Assembly (NCBI GenBank): GCA_031279475.1 | Contig: JAITIL010000051.1 | Location: forward strand, 1-35,967 | Reading direction: 5' to 3' | Origin: Prevotellaceae bacterium | Lineage (GTDB): Bacteria > Bacteroidota > Bacteroidia > Bacteroidales > UBA932 | DNA length: 35,967 bases | Shown here: positions 1-9,800 of the stretch, piece by piece | How the letters are laid out: each line of letters opens with the position of its first letter | Position numbering within the stretch: the first letter of the stretch is position 1 | Position numbers and translations under genes: made by a program | Notes under the pieces: model-generated | What the model saw: only the letters and a program-made list of their open reading frames with translations | What the model was told of the DNA's origin: nothing | Database searches by the model: none

Positions 1-2
1 TA

Positions 3-119
3 ATAGATGAGAGCAGTATTACATTTAAAGTAAAAAAGGAATCAAATGCGATTGAAGATATAGAGTATTCACCGTATGCCCTTCAAGATTTAGGCTGGGA
101 GGAATATTTTTTTGAATAA
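3..119 (+). CDS. 3' end of an unidentified protein gene (cut by window edge)
   Basis: An open frame enters from the left edge and stops at a TAA at 117-119, giving the last 38 residues of a protein. The tail is acidic and aromatic, ending in LGWEEYFFE. I recognise no family. The next small ORFs follow in the same direction within 15 to 150 bases and share its AT-rich base composition, so it probably belongs to the same accessory strip. It could also be part of a decayed gene, since its start lies outside the window. Confidence 0.45.
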   Translation: MDESSITFKVKKESNAIEDIEYSPYALQDLGWEEYFFE

Positions 120-132
120 AAGAGTAAAAATA

Positions 133-225
133 ATGAAAAAGATTATTATTTTAGTGAATTTACTCACGTTGGGCATGATAATATCATTTACATTTGACAG
201 TATATGTAAAAAATACTTCATCTAA
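133..225 (+). CDS. possible 30-residue hydrophobic peptide or signal-peptide remnant
   Basis: ATG at 133 opens a 30-codon frame (begins MKKIIILVNLLTLGMI, stop TAA at 223-225). The product is a basic N-terminus followed by a hydrophobic core, as in a signal peptide or a single membrane helix, with almost nothing after it. It lies 13 bases after the preceding stop codon. It may be a true small membrane peptide, or the start of an exported-protein gene whose body has been lost. The short length makes chance a real alternative. Confidence 0.25.
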   Translation: MKKIIILVNLLTLGMIISFTFDSICKKYFI

Positions 226-269
226 ATATAATAGAATTAATCCAATAAAATATATAATAACTAAATTCA

Positions 270-849
270 ATGAAAATGGAAACAAAATGCAATAAATTAG
301 TTTTTTTCTTTCTTTTTATTATGTTTACCGTACAATTAGAAACCCATGCCCAACAGACAAAATATATCCATGATATTTTTGTGAATAATATTAGAATGCA
401 GTCGTCTCAAGAAGATTACAGAGTGTTTTTTAAAGGTGAAACAATAGCTGATACAATTATGTGGAACGATTGGGAAGAAGTTAATGTGAGAGATGTAATT
501 TATGAGAGTGATTCTCTTTATATATATGTTTTCCTATGATAGCGTCCGGCTGTATACTAAGTATATAGAGATATTCTCTCCGAGATATACCATAAAATTG
601 CAAAATTTGATATTTCGAGTAGGGATGAATATAGATAATATACGAGGATTATTTTTTAATATAAAAAAAGAGTATCAGATGTACATAGAAGAACATGAAG
701 AAAATTTTTTAAAACCTGCCTATTTTGGAGAACCGTTATTAATTAAATTTATAGGAGGTGTTGATTATTGCGGGGGTTTAAAATTTAAAATTAAAGAAGG
801 AAATATTATTTCCATATTAATCGATTTTCGAATGGATGGAGATGTGTAG
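270..849 (+). pseudogene. small secreted protein gene broken by a frameshift
   Basis: The first part (270-539) encodes a signal peptide (basic start, hydrophobic core, cleavage plausible after THAQ) and about 65 further residues before a TGA. A second open frame, shifted by one, continues without a break to a TAG at 849. Joined, they give one secreted protein of about 190 residues with an even mix of acidic and aromatic residues. The switch falls at a TATATATAT tract (519-527) followed by TTTT (529-532). One more TA unit or one T fewer would restore the frame. I recognise no family. It may be a pseudogene, a phase-variable gene or a sequencing error; the ATG at 502 is not a convincing independent start because it lies inside the first part and lacks a signal peptide. 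Confidence 0.55.
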
Positions 850-942
850 TTTGATGGAAGCGAGTGTGATGAGATTAAGGATGTATTGTTAAGGCGGAGC
901 ATGTATGTAGACAGAACTTTCGTTCGGCTTAGCGTTTCAAAA

Positions 943-960
943 GCAAGGCTTTTGCCTTGC
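943..960. other. perfect stem-loop in the intergenic region before the surface operon
   Basis: GCAAGGC, loop TTTT, GCCTTGC: a 7-bp perfect stem in the 166-base gap between the broken gene and the 1498-residue protein gene. It is not followed by a T-run on the plus strand, so it is at best a weak terminator. The rest of the gap (850-942 and 961-1015) shows no ORF and no clear TAnnTTTG promoter. Confidence 0.4.
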
Positions 961-1015
961 GGAGTATAAAATAGGATAAATGTAAAAAATAAGGATGTAA
1001 TTAACTTTTAGAAAC

Positions 1016-4000
1016 ATGATGCAAAGACTGTTTATTAGTACAACTTGCTTGCTCCTTTGCTTTGCAAGCCATGCGCAAAATGCCGGTAATGGAAATTCCA
1101 CGCTTTTGGCAGAAGTGGAACAGCTTCAGGCCAAATATGAAAAAGACGTCAACGCGGCATTTGTCATTGCCGACGCCGTACAAAAAGCGGGCGCATACGT
1201 GGAATCGCTGGCGGCATTATTCGAAAATGGGGAAATCACTTTGCCGGTGGGTATAAAGAGCAAGGACGCGGGCTATGCTTTGATTATTGAAAAAATTACG
1301 CATGATGAGAAAACCGGAAAAGCAATAGTACATGCCCTCTGCGCCTTTGAGTTTAAGGACTCCGGGCAGCGCATAGCCTTTACAGGGGAAGCGGTTGTGG
1401 AAGGTCGAAACGGAATAGGTACGGAAGGACTGTTGAGCTTGATGGCGCCGGTGCGGAGAAATATGGGAAAGGAGGCGGCCGTTGTTATCCGTGAGGGAAC
1501 AAGTGTGAAGTTCGGCTGTGAGGGTATAGAATTATTTGATGCTAAAATGACGTTTGTCGTTACATCCAATACGATTATCCCGATTGATAATAGCGGCAAG
1601 CCGGCCAATGGGCCTGTTGCATTTGACTTTGACGCCACATTCCGGGATTTCGAAAATTACACCTTGTCGCTGAGTATTAACCGGGCGTTTTCCATCAAAG
1701 GATTGAAAGATGTTATTTTTACATTAAAGGGAGCAGCCCTGGATCAAAGCGATACGGAGACGTCGTCCATGACCAGGTTCCCGGAAAAATATTTTGCTTC
1801 GGGAAGCGAAGACGAAATAAGGCTGTGGAAAGGGCTGGCTATTACAGAGGCGTCGGTGAGCCTGCCTGCCATCATAAAAAAGCCGGGAAGCGACGGGGAA
1901 AGAGTGACCATAGCGTTACAACAAGTGCTGTTTGATGAAAACGGATTTACAGGTAATGTGTCGGTAAAAGACTTACTGAACAGTGCGGCCATTGACCCCA
2001 GTCAGTGGAGCGTCTCGGTAAATGATTTTGCATTGGATGTTTTGAAAAATGAAATTGTATCCTTTGGCTTTGGCGGCGACCTTAGCATTCCTCCGTTTGG
2101 CTCCCACTCATTAATCCCTTATATGGCTACGTTTAACCCGGCTATGGAGGAATATGAAATTAAAGCGGGCATTGCCGGAAAATATGAGTTCCCGGTGCTG
2201 GGAAGTACGCTCGAACTGAACGACCTTTCTACAATTGAAGTCCTGATCAGGGATTCCGATATTTATCCGAGCATTCATGCTTCGGGCATATTGAACATTA
2301 ATGCGCCGATCGGCTCCGACAGTTCCAAAAAATTCACGCTTCCGGGCATTACGTTTGAAAATATGGTGATCAGCCGCGAGAGCCCTTATTTTAAACTTGG
2401 CGCCATAGGTATTACCGGCAACCTGCAAGCTCCGAAGATTGGGGGATTTGAACTTTCTATAAATGATATTCACACCGTCGATAACCAGAAAGGAAGCGGA
2501 TTGGCTTTTGAAGCCGAAGTGACGTTAAGCGACATGTTCAGCGGAAAGGCCGGCTTGCAGCTCTATGGCGATTATCAGCATTGGAAATTTAAGGAATTGT
2601 ATGTGGATAAAGTAAACGTGGAGTTCGAATCTTCGGCATTCAGTCTTTCGGGCGGCGTGTGGTTTAAAAACGGGGATGCGGTGTATGGCGATGGATTCAG
2701 GGGTGATATAAACTTGACCCTGCTGAATACGTTTGACTTTAAAGCGGTGGGCGTATTTGGGAAAAAGGACGACTACCGCTATTTTCTGACCGATGCGTTT
2801 TTTGAACTTGCACCATCTGCCGGAATTTATATACCGCCGGCGCTTTCGTTTTACGGCTTTGGCGGCGGGTTATATATGCGGATGCAACAAATGTCGAGAA
2901 TGCCGCAGCCGGTTGCAAACGTAGATCCTGAATTTGGGAAATCATTGTCGAATATTACCTATGTGCCGGATAAAAAAGTGGGTTTGGGTGTGATGGCCAC
3001 CACTAAATTTGCATTGCAGGCGGCAAGCAGCGCCATAAATGCCAATGTGGGTTTTGAGATGCAATTTAACAGTCATGGCGGTTTGAATTTTGCACAATTG
3101 CGCGGCGACCTTAGTGTGATGTCGCCTCCCGACAAATGGGGAAAGTTAATGGATAATATCACCGACCGTATGAATAAGCTGGAAGCATCGGGGACGGTGC
3201 AGCCGGTAAAAGCCAAAAAAGCAGATATAGAAAAATCGCCGTCGCATGTAAATAGCGGGTTTTTTACCGCTAATGTAAATATCGAGTATGATATGATGCA
3301 TAGCGTTTTTTCGGCAGACTTGAATACCTATTTGAATGCCGGGATTATAACAGGCAGGGGAGAGGGTGGCCGTATGGGATGGGCCTCGGCCTATTTCTCG
3401 CCCGATAAATGGTATGCCCGTGTAGGTACGCCTTCCGACAAGGTTGGTGTGAAGGTGCTTGGTTTGGCCGACCTGGGCGGCTATTTCATGGTGGGCAATG
3501 ATATTCCCGGCTTGCCGCTGCCGCCCGAAAAAGTATTGAAGAATTTAAGTCGCGACAAACAGGAAAAACTGCAACGAACCAGCTCCGATAAATTAATGTT
3601 TGGCAAAGGTATTGCATTTGGCGCCGGGTTGGAGGTGGATTTTAACGCCACCCTGCCGCCTTTCTATGCACATATCGGTGCGGGCGTGGGCTCGGAATTC
3701 CTGCTGGTTGATATAGGCGGAAGAACGTGTGCCAACTATGCCGGAAAGCCGGGTATTAATGGCTGGTATGCCTCCGTGCAGGCCTGGGCTTATGTGGAAG
3801 CCGATATAGGCATAGGCGTGCGGATTTTTGGAAGAAGCAGGAATTTTAGTATATTGGATATTTCGGTGGGCGCGCTGTTGCAGGGCTCGGGGCCTAATCC
3901 GATGTATTTTGCGGGCGCCGTGGGAGGACGGTTCAGGGTATTGGGCGGCTTGATTTCCGGAAATTGCAGTTTCGATTTCGAAATTGGAGAACAGTGCATT

Positions 4001-5512
4001 CTCAGCGCTGGCTCTCCGTTTGGCGAGGACGTGATTGCCGAATTAACGCCTGTTACCGGTGAAAAAGATATCAGCGTATTTGTGGCGCCGCAAGCCATTT
4101 TCAATGTGCCGGTGGAAGTGGAAATGGAAATAGAAGAAGAAAACGTAAAAGGAATATACAAAGCCACCCTCGAAAAATTTGAGTTGAAATATAAAGAAAC
4201 GGGGAAAGAAATAACAGCGAAATCGAAGTTCAGCAGCGATAAATCGGTTTGCATGATTGACCCGGCGGAGCCGTTTGAAAGCCAGAAGGACGTGGAAGTA
4301 TATGCAAAAGTGGGTTTCAAGAAAAAAATAAACAACAATTGGGTGTATGTGCTCGGCGATGACGGCAGCCCGTTGTATGAAGAAAAGAAAGAAGAATTCC
4401 GTACCGGCGATCGCCCTGAAGAAATCCTCCCGGAGCATGTAAAGTATAGCTATCCGGTGAACCGGCAATATAATTTTTATCCCGATGAATATAAGAACGG
4501 ATATATCATGATTGCTCAAAATTATACCTACCTATTTACTACTGAAAAACCTGAAGGCTTTAATCAAATATTGCGTATTAGCGATATAAATGGGAAAAAA
4601 TATGAAAAACCGTTTGCCCATTATCTCAGGAATGCAGATAATGGAATTAAATTTGAAATAGGTTTTTCAATGGAACAAATTCCGTTTGAAAAAAATCAAA
4701 TTTACACATTGGCCATTGTGAATGTGCCGCAGCAGGCCAATGCCGACGTAACGAGTAACATCACAACCGTTACCACAACAGTGGAAGGCGCGGAAGAGGT
4801 GGAAGTAAACAGGAAGAAAGCCGACGGCGCCTTACTGCAATTGGACGAGAAAGAAATTTATGCCATGCATTTCAGGAGTAGCGAGTACAATACTTTTTTA
4901 GAGAAAATAGACGCCATACCGGTTGACGAAGCAGTGGCCTGGCAAGAGTATCCGTATGTCTATAATATTATTTCCAATATTTACGATTACGCCAGGCCGG
5001 CCGAGATGTTTGATGTGGCCGAAATAGATCCGCTCGATCCCGCACAACGGTTGGTGGTGATAGAACCGGCGTATGAAAAAACCGATTGGTACATTGAAAA
5101 AGTGAAGCCACTTATTTATGACAACCGGCTTTTGCAGGACGCCGGGCTCCCGGATATGAAATTAACAAAGGAAGAGGTGTCATATTACAGCACGAGAACG
5201 CCAAGCAAGGAACTTGAAGAAGAAATGATAGAAACCAATGCCCGTCATGTGATTTCGCCATGGGGAAGTTTGCACTACCGGGCGCCCTACTACGTGGACA
5301 GGGATTATTGCGCCATAAAAAACGCCCTTGCCAACAAAAGGGCGCGCGGTGCACAATTGGGTGAAGCCGCCGCCGCGTTGTTCCGTACTGACCATATTCC
5401 CCTTATCGAAAACGGCAAGTATCCTGTAAAAATTAGTTATGTGTTGCAGGGGCCGGGACAAAGAGTAGTAACCAGCGCCGAAGAAAAAACGGTGTCACTA
5501 ACCCGATTTTAA
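1016..5512 (+). CDS. large secreted protein of unknown function (1498 aa), first gene of the surface operon
   Basis: A Sec signal peptide is clear: short basic start, hydrophobic core, and a cleavage site around SHAQ (residues 18-21). The body is beta-rich, with many alternating hydrophobic/polar stretches and glycine-rich segments (for example around residues 860-990). Residues 36-50 could be a short coiled coil. The last 250 residues are more acidic and include an F-R-S-S-E-Y-N-T-F motif near 1285. I do not see a T9SS sorting domain or a lipobox, so after export it may stay in the periplasm or be held by the co-encoded barrel. The C-terminal part resembles my memory of large secreted Bacteroidota proteins annotated with a TANFOR-type domain, but I cannot verify that. 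It is followed after 32 bases by the BACON lipoprotein gene. Tandem ATGs at 1016 and 1019 make the exact start ambiguous by one codon. Confidence 0.85.
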   Translation: MMQRLFISTTCLLLCFASHAQNAGNGNSTLLAEVEQLQAKYEKDVNAAFVIADAVQKAGAYVESLAALFENGEITLPVGIKSKDAGYALIIEKITHDEKTGKAIVHALCAFEFKDSGQRIAFTGEAVVEGRNGIGTEGLLSLMAPVRRNMGKEAAVVIREGTSVKFGCEGIELFDAKMTFVVTSNTIIPIDNSGKPANGPVAFDFDATFRDFENYTLSLSINRAFSIKGLKDVIFTLKGAALDQSDTETSSMTRFPEKYFASGSEDEIRLWKGLAITEASVSLPAIIKKPGSDGERVTIALQQVLFDENGFTGNVSVKDLLNSAAIDPSQWSVSVNDFALDVLKNEIVSFGFGGDLSIPPFGSHSLIPYMATFNPAMEEYEIKAGIAGKYEFPVLGSTLELNDLSTIEVLIRDSDIYPSIHASGILNINAPIGSDSSKKFTLPGITFENMVISRESPYFKLGAIGITGNLQAPKIGGFELSINDIHTVDNQKGSGLAFEAEVTLSDMFSGKAGLQLYGDYQHWKFKELYVDKVNVEFESSAFSLSGGVWFKNGDAVYGDGFRGDINLTLLNTFDFKAVGVFGKKDDYRYFLTDAFFELAPSAGIYIPPALSFYGFGGGLYMRMQQMSRMPQPVANVDPEFGKSLSNITYVPDKKVGLGVMATTKFALQAASSAINANVGFEMQFNSHGGLNFAQLRGDLSVMSPPDKWGKLMDNITDRMNKLEASGTVQPVKAKKADIEKSPSHVNSGFFTANVNIEYDMMHSVFSADLNTYLNAGIITGRGEGGRMGWASAYFSPDKWYARVGTPSDKVGVKVLGLADLGGYFMVGNDIPGLPLPPEKVLKNLSRDKQEKLQRTSSDKLMFGKGIAFGAGLEVDFNATLPPFYAHIGAGVGSEFLLVDIGGRTCANYAGKPGINGWYASVQAWAYVEADIGIGVRIFGRSRNFSILDISVGALLQGSGPNPMYFAGAVGGRFRVLGGLISGNCSFDFEIGEQCILSAGSPFGEDVIAELTPVTGEKDISVFVAPQAIFNVPVEVEMEIEEENVKGIYKATLEKFELKYKETGKEITAKSKFSSDKSVCMIDPAEPFESQKDVEVYAKVGFKKKINNNWVYVLGDDGSPLYEEKKEEFRTGDRPEEILPEHVKYSYPVNRQYNFYPDEYKNGYIMIAQNYTYLFTTEKPEGFNQILRISDINGKKYEKPFAHYLRNADNGIKFEIGFSMEQIPFEKNQIYTLAIVNVPQQANADVTSNITTVTTTVEGAEEVEVNRKKADGALLQLDEKEIYAMHFRSSEYNTFLEKIDAIPVDEAVAWQEYPYVYNIISNIYDYARPAEMFDVAEIDPLDPAQRLVVIEPAYEKTDWYIEKVKPLIYDNRLLQDAGLPDMKLTKEEVSYYSTRTPSKELEEEMIETNARHVISPWGSLHYRAPYYVDRDYCAIKNALANKRARGAQLGEAAAALFRTDHIPLIENGKYPVKISYVLQGPGQRVVTSAEEKTVSLTRF

Positions 5513-5544
5513 AACCAAAGTAAAACATTTAAAACAAAATAATT

Positions 5545-6756
5545 ATGAAAGCGAAACATTTTTTAATAGGAATTACAACAGGGTTGCTGCTGTGTAGTGG
5601 ATGCGAGAAAGAAAATCCGTATTGGGAGATTGTAGAGAAAAATATCGTTGTACCAAGTTATTATCAATATTGTTACATACAGGTGCAAAACAGCAGGCTT
5701 TCATTGACAGTAGTTGTTGATGCGGCGGCGGCAGATTGGTGTACTGTTGATGAAATTGATTATAGTGGTAGTGTTAGAGACGGTATAGGTGGTGTAGAGA
5801 TTGGATTAGCCCTAGAATCTAATTTAATGGCGGAACCACGTGTAGCCATTGTAACCATTAGCAAGGATGGACGGAGTGAAGTGGTAACCATTACGCAGGA
5901 GGCAAGCGCTGCCACAATATCGGTTGATCACACTATGATAGAACTTGATTGTACTGCAGGAACATATACTATACCCGTTACCAGTAATACTTCGTGGACG
6001 GCCGCTGTAGAGGTCTCCGCCGCCTGGTGCACACTGACTACAGCTTCCGGCAAGGGTAATGGCACTGTTACGGTAAGCGCACCCCAGGCAATATTTAAGC
6101 GTCAGGCAACTATATTCGTTAACGCGGGGACATTGCGTGATTCGGTTATAATTTTTCAGCATGGCGAACCGGTTTATGATTCGGGTGTAAATATCGGTGG
6201 TGTGATATGGGCAACGAGGAATGTAAATGACTTTGGCACTTTCGCCTCACCTTATGAGAATGGGAAGTTCTATCAGTTTAATCGGGTGGTGGCCTATACT
6301 TCTACCGATCCCTTGTCTCCCGAATGGGATGATACACTTCCCGAATATGGAGGCTGGTTCCTGATTAACGACCCTTGTCCGGAAGGCTGGCGTGTGCCTT
6401 CACAGTCTGAATTTCAGCGTTTGGCAGCTTCCGGTTGGCGTTGGGTAACAGCAGAAGAGGATGGGCCGGGCACATGGTTCGGCCCCGGTGCGCAAACTGC
6501 CTCTCTATATCCAACGGTTCCAGATGATGCCGTGTTTTTTCCTGCAGCTGGCGCCCGAATTACATCTGATGGCCATCTTCTTTCTATCCAAGACAAATTG
6601 TACCAATGGATCGGGGAAAATGGCTGCTATTGGTCAAACGAAGATAAAGGAGTTACTTCTCCCCCTATGCTGTTTGGTGCAGGTGTAGATACCGCCGGTG
6701 GTCGGGGATGGTGGAGTAAACGCATGGCCTTATCCGTACGTTGTGTAAAGAAATAA
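5545..6756 (+). CDS. lipoprotein with two BACON-like domains and a C-terminal FISUMP domain
   Basis: The 403-residue product starts with a lipoprotein-type signal and C20 (CSGC; the -3 residue is a Cys rather than the usual Leu). Two BACON-like modules follow, about residues 35-118 and 120-208. The second has the pattern S-W-x-A..., a central GNGTVTV strand and a final Q-x-G. Residues about 215-403 match a FISUMP domain (Fibrobacter succinogenes major paralogous domain): a GGVIWATRNV start, CPEGWRVPS at about 278-286, a YWSNED turn near 362 and SVRCVKK at the end. BACON domains are beta-sandwiches thought to bind glycans or mucin; FISUMP domains occur in surface lipoproteins. It sits between the 1498-residue gene (32 bases) and the SprB-like gene (53 bases), so I infer a surface-exposed accessory of the same assembly. 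No catalytic residues are evident. Confidence 0.85.
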   Translation: MKAKHFLIGITTGLLLCSGCEKENPYWEIVEKNIVVPSYYQYCYIQVQNSRLSLTVVVDAAAADWCTVDEIDYSGSVRDGIGGVEIGLALESNLMAEPRVAIVTISKDGRSEVVTITQEASAATISVDHTMIELDCTAGTYTIPVTSNTSWTAAVEVSAAWCTLTTASGKGNGTVTVSAPQAIFKRQATIFVNAGTLRDSVIIFQHGEPVYDSGVNIGGVIWATRNVNDFGTFASPYENGKFYQFNRVVAYTSTDPLSPEWDDTLPEYGGWFLINDPCPEGWRVPSQSEFQRLAASGWRWVTAEEDGPGTWFGPGAQTASLYPTVPDDAVFFPAAGARITSDGHLLSIQDKLYQWIGENGCYWSNEDKGVTSPPMLFGAGVDTAGGRGWWSKRMALSVRCVKK

Positions 6757-6809
6757 AATTTAATTCTATAATTGATGTTCCTAACATGAATCACTAAAAA
6801 CTTAAACTT

Positions 6810-9800
6810 ATGAAAACCTTGGTAAAAATAGTATTCGCCACAATGCTGACAGGGTGTTTAGCGCTCAACTTGTATGCACAGGAGTTTAATCAATATTATG
6901 TAGAGTTTAGTCGAAATAGTAAGGTTCTTGTAGGAACGTCAGGAGGCGGTTGTGGTGATGACTACCATTATTTGGAGTTTACTGTAATAGACAGTCTGGG
7001 TAAATTTTGTTCCCCTGTTATTGGAAAATCCTCTTATGGAGGATATGGGATTAACAGTGGGCTTTTTCCGGAGCGTGTTGTATATGGTTTATTCTCATCA
7101 AGACCAAGTTCTTTCAAATTATTGGGAAAAGCCGGTGATGAGGATGATGATTTTGATGAAGACTATAAGACGTGGCAATATGTGAAAGGATCTGATCCGG
7201 TAAATCTTGTAGTGTGCCCGGCATTCTCAGATTGTGGATGGTTCTATTGTTGTAACAGGTCGCTTGATGCTAAATACAAAGTTATTGTTGATGATCCGGT
7301 ATTTATAACGAATATATCATATAAAAATAATGGTAAATATGCTACGGAAACCGATAAACTAATTTTAAGAGTGGAAAAATTTTACCAAAATAATAAGACA
7401 TTACCCATATTGCAAGTTAGTGCTGACAACAAACAAACATGGCAAGATCTACAAAGTGTGAGCCCAAATCAAACGATTAGCTTGTCGTATGATGCAATAG
7501 TGGGAAAGTTAGATATAGATTTTGAGTCATGGTTAGGGAAAGGTTTATATTTTAGGGTCGTGAAAACGTTGCTTAACGGCACTAAAACAAAAGGTAATGA
7601 TACAGGACCGGTTACGTTTTACCCCGATGGTGCGAAATTCAGCATTACCAGTACCAAGCAAACCTGTTGTGAAGATGAGGTGAAATTAACGGTACATTTG
7701 GAAAACCCGGAGGATGCCAAATATATGACTTTGGATACAAATAGATATCTCTGGGTTATGGCTCTGGATAGTGCGAAATTGACCGAGGCACATTATTGTA
7801 CTATGACATCATTAGGTGATAATAAATTTCACATAGAACCAGACATGACGCCTTATGACCCACCCAGGCAAGACCCATTTATAGAAGAAACCGATGTTTT
7901 TTGGTATTTACAACTTCAAGACCGGACGGATCAAAGTCAATTTTTCTGCGTGCGAAAATTTACCATTCCCGCCAAACCAAAAGAAATTAAGGTGAGTCAA
8001 ATGCCGCCGGGTTATACTATAAATAATGTGGACTATGATGTGCCGCACAGCAACAGCAAATTTGCCATGCTGAATATCACCGACCCCAGTTATGATTCGC
8101 ATCGCCGGGTGCCGTATTTTGTGAATATAGGAGCTGGGCATGAGATACCCATTCCGGAATTGGGCGCATCAAGCTTTGAAGATTTAACGCCGGCCGAGCA
8201 GGAAAAATGGAAAAGCAATTTTGAAGAAGGATATGCCAAAGATCGTAAAGATATTACTGTCCGGCAAAATTTTGCTAACGCGCAACAGGGCGAAATATTA
8301 CTTGAAAGAGTAGAGCGCATCGCCATGCCGAAAGACGGTTCATTTTTCTTATATAACCAGAAAACAGGCACGAACGTCTATCGCTTACACAAGGCCACGT
8401 TTGTTTCGGGTAAAAACATTGAAACAACGCCACTTGTTCCGTCCGAAAATGTGATAGACTTTGAGGTTACCCCCGATGGCGCATATTGTATATATAAAAA
8501 ATATAATACGGCCGGATTGTTTATTCTGCCACTCACCGGCGCCATTCCATCTTCCGGCACACGGCTTTCCGACAAATCAAGTGCTGCTACTGTAAGTGGA
8601 TTTGGCCAGGAACTGCCTAATCATATTTATAAAGATACTTCGGGGAGTTGGGCGGTGGCATCGGTATATAATCATAATATGTATGCTATTACTATTCCCA
8701 AGGGGAACGAAGCAATCATTACATCGCTATCCAATCCAGTACACGTATTGGAGCAAGGTTTTGGGTTTTATGAGCAACCACTTTCTTCAAGTAATTCTAC
8801 ATATCGGATTTATAAAGTAGATATGGGGAGGAAAAATGAAAACATGGGTATTAAGGTGCCAATAGATGACGATATCCACAAAGACATAATAAATCCTCCG
8901 AATTTACCGGGAGGGAGGACAACTTTATTTTATAGTTATAACGACAGTAGAACAAATTGTGTATATAAACTCTACAAGAAAGCCGGGGTTTCTTATCCTC
9001 CCTATACAGGGTGCGTATTAGCGTCATCATTACCACAACGTGTAGACGGCACTTTGATTGCTTTCGAAGATAGTTTGGATGAAATTACTGTTTGTGAGAA
9101 GGAATATTGTGGCGGGGGCTCAAGTATAGGCATAGACCTGCCAACAATAGAGTCTCCAACGAACTGTTACAGAGAAAAAACGATTTACAGGAAAGAATGT
9201 ACAACTTATAGGCTAAATCAAAATAAAACGCTATTAACTGTGGCGCCCAACAGCAGTTTTGTGATTATATTAGACAATACTACCTACAGAAAAATATCTT
9301 CTTCGACAAGTTCAACGGCCATTCCCTCCGGCTCAAACTTCAAAATAAGTCCGAATAATACAGATTTTGTGTTTACCAACAATGGCCATACCTATAAGAA
9401 CAGCACGGCAGCGGGAGATATGTTGATTCAAAATCAAAAAAGTTCTAATATTTGCTTTGCAGGCACTGGTAGATACTTCTTATTCGTAGATCCTGTAACC
9501 GGTTACGTATATAAGCAATATATGAGTGATAAGGACGCATTGGAAGATACGGAACCCTTGTTTAAAGAAAATAAATGGAACCAGTTCCTTAATAAAAACC
9601 TCGGCACCAAAGTCAGCAGCCACTATATTCAACTTAATGCGCCACAAACATGGACATTGAAAGATGCCGACGGTTGTGTATATAATGAGTTTCCTGTATT
9701 TATAAAAGCGCCCGTGAGTCCGAGTATGACATATACAATAAAAAGTCTTCCCTCAAATGTGTGTGCGCAGGATGGAACAGCCATTATTACATACAAAGGG

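Noticed and set aside
502..849. Separate gene starting at ATG 502
   Set aside because: It lies inside the preceding signal-peptide gene, has no signal of its own, and reads as the frameshifted continuation of that gene.
1002..1009. TAACTTTT as a promoter for the surface operon
   Set aside because: One mismatch to the -7 box and only 6 bases before the start codon, which leaves no room for a ribosome site.
4043..4519. 158-residue minus-strand frame inside the 1498-residue protein gene
   Set aside because: Low-complexity Phe/Ile-rich shadow of an acidic, lysine-rich stretch on the other strand.
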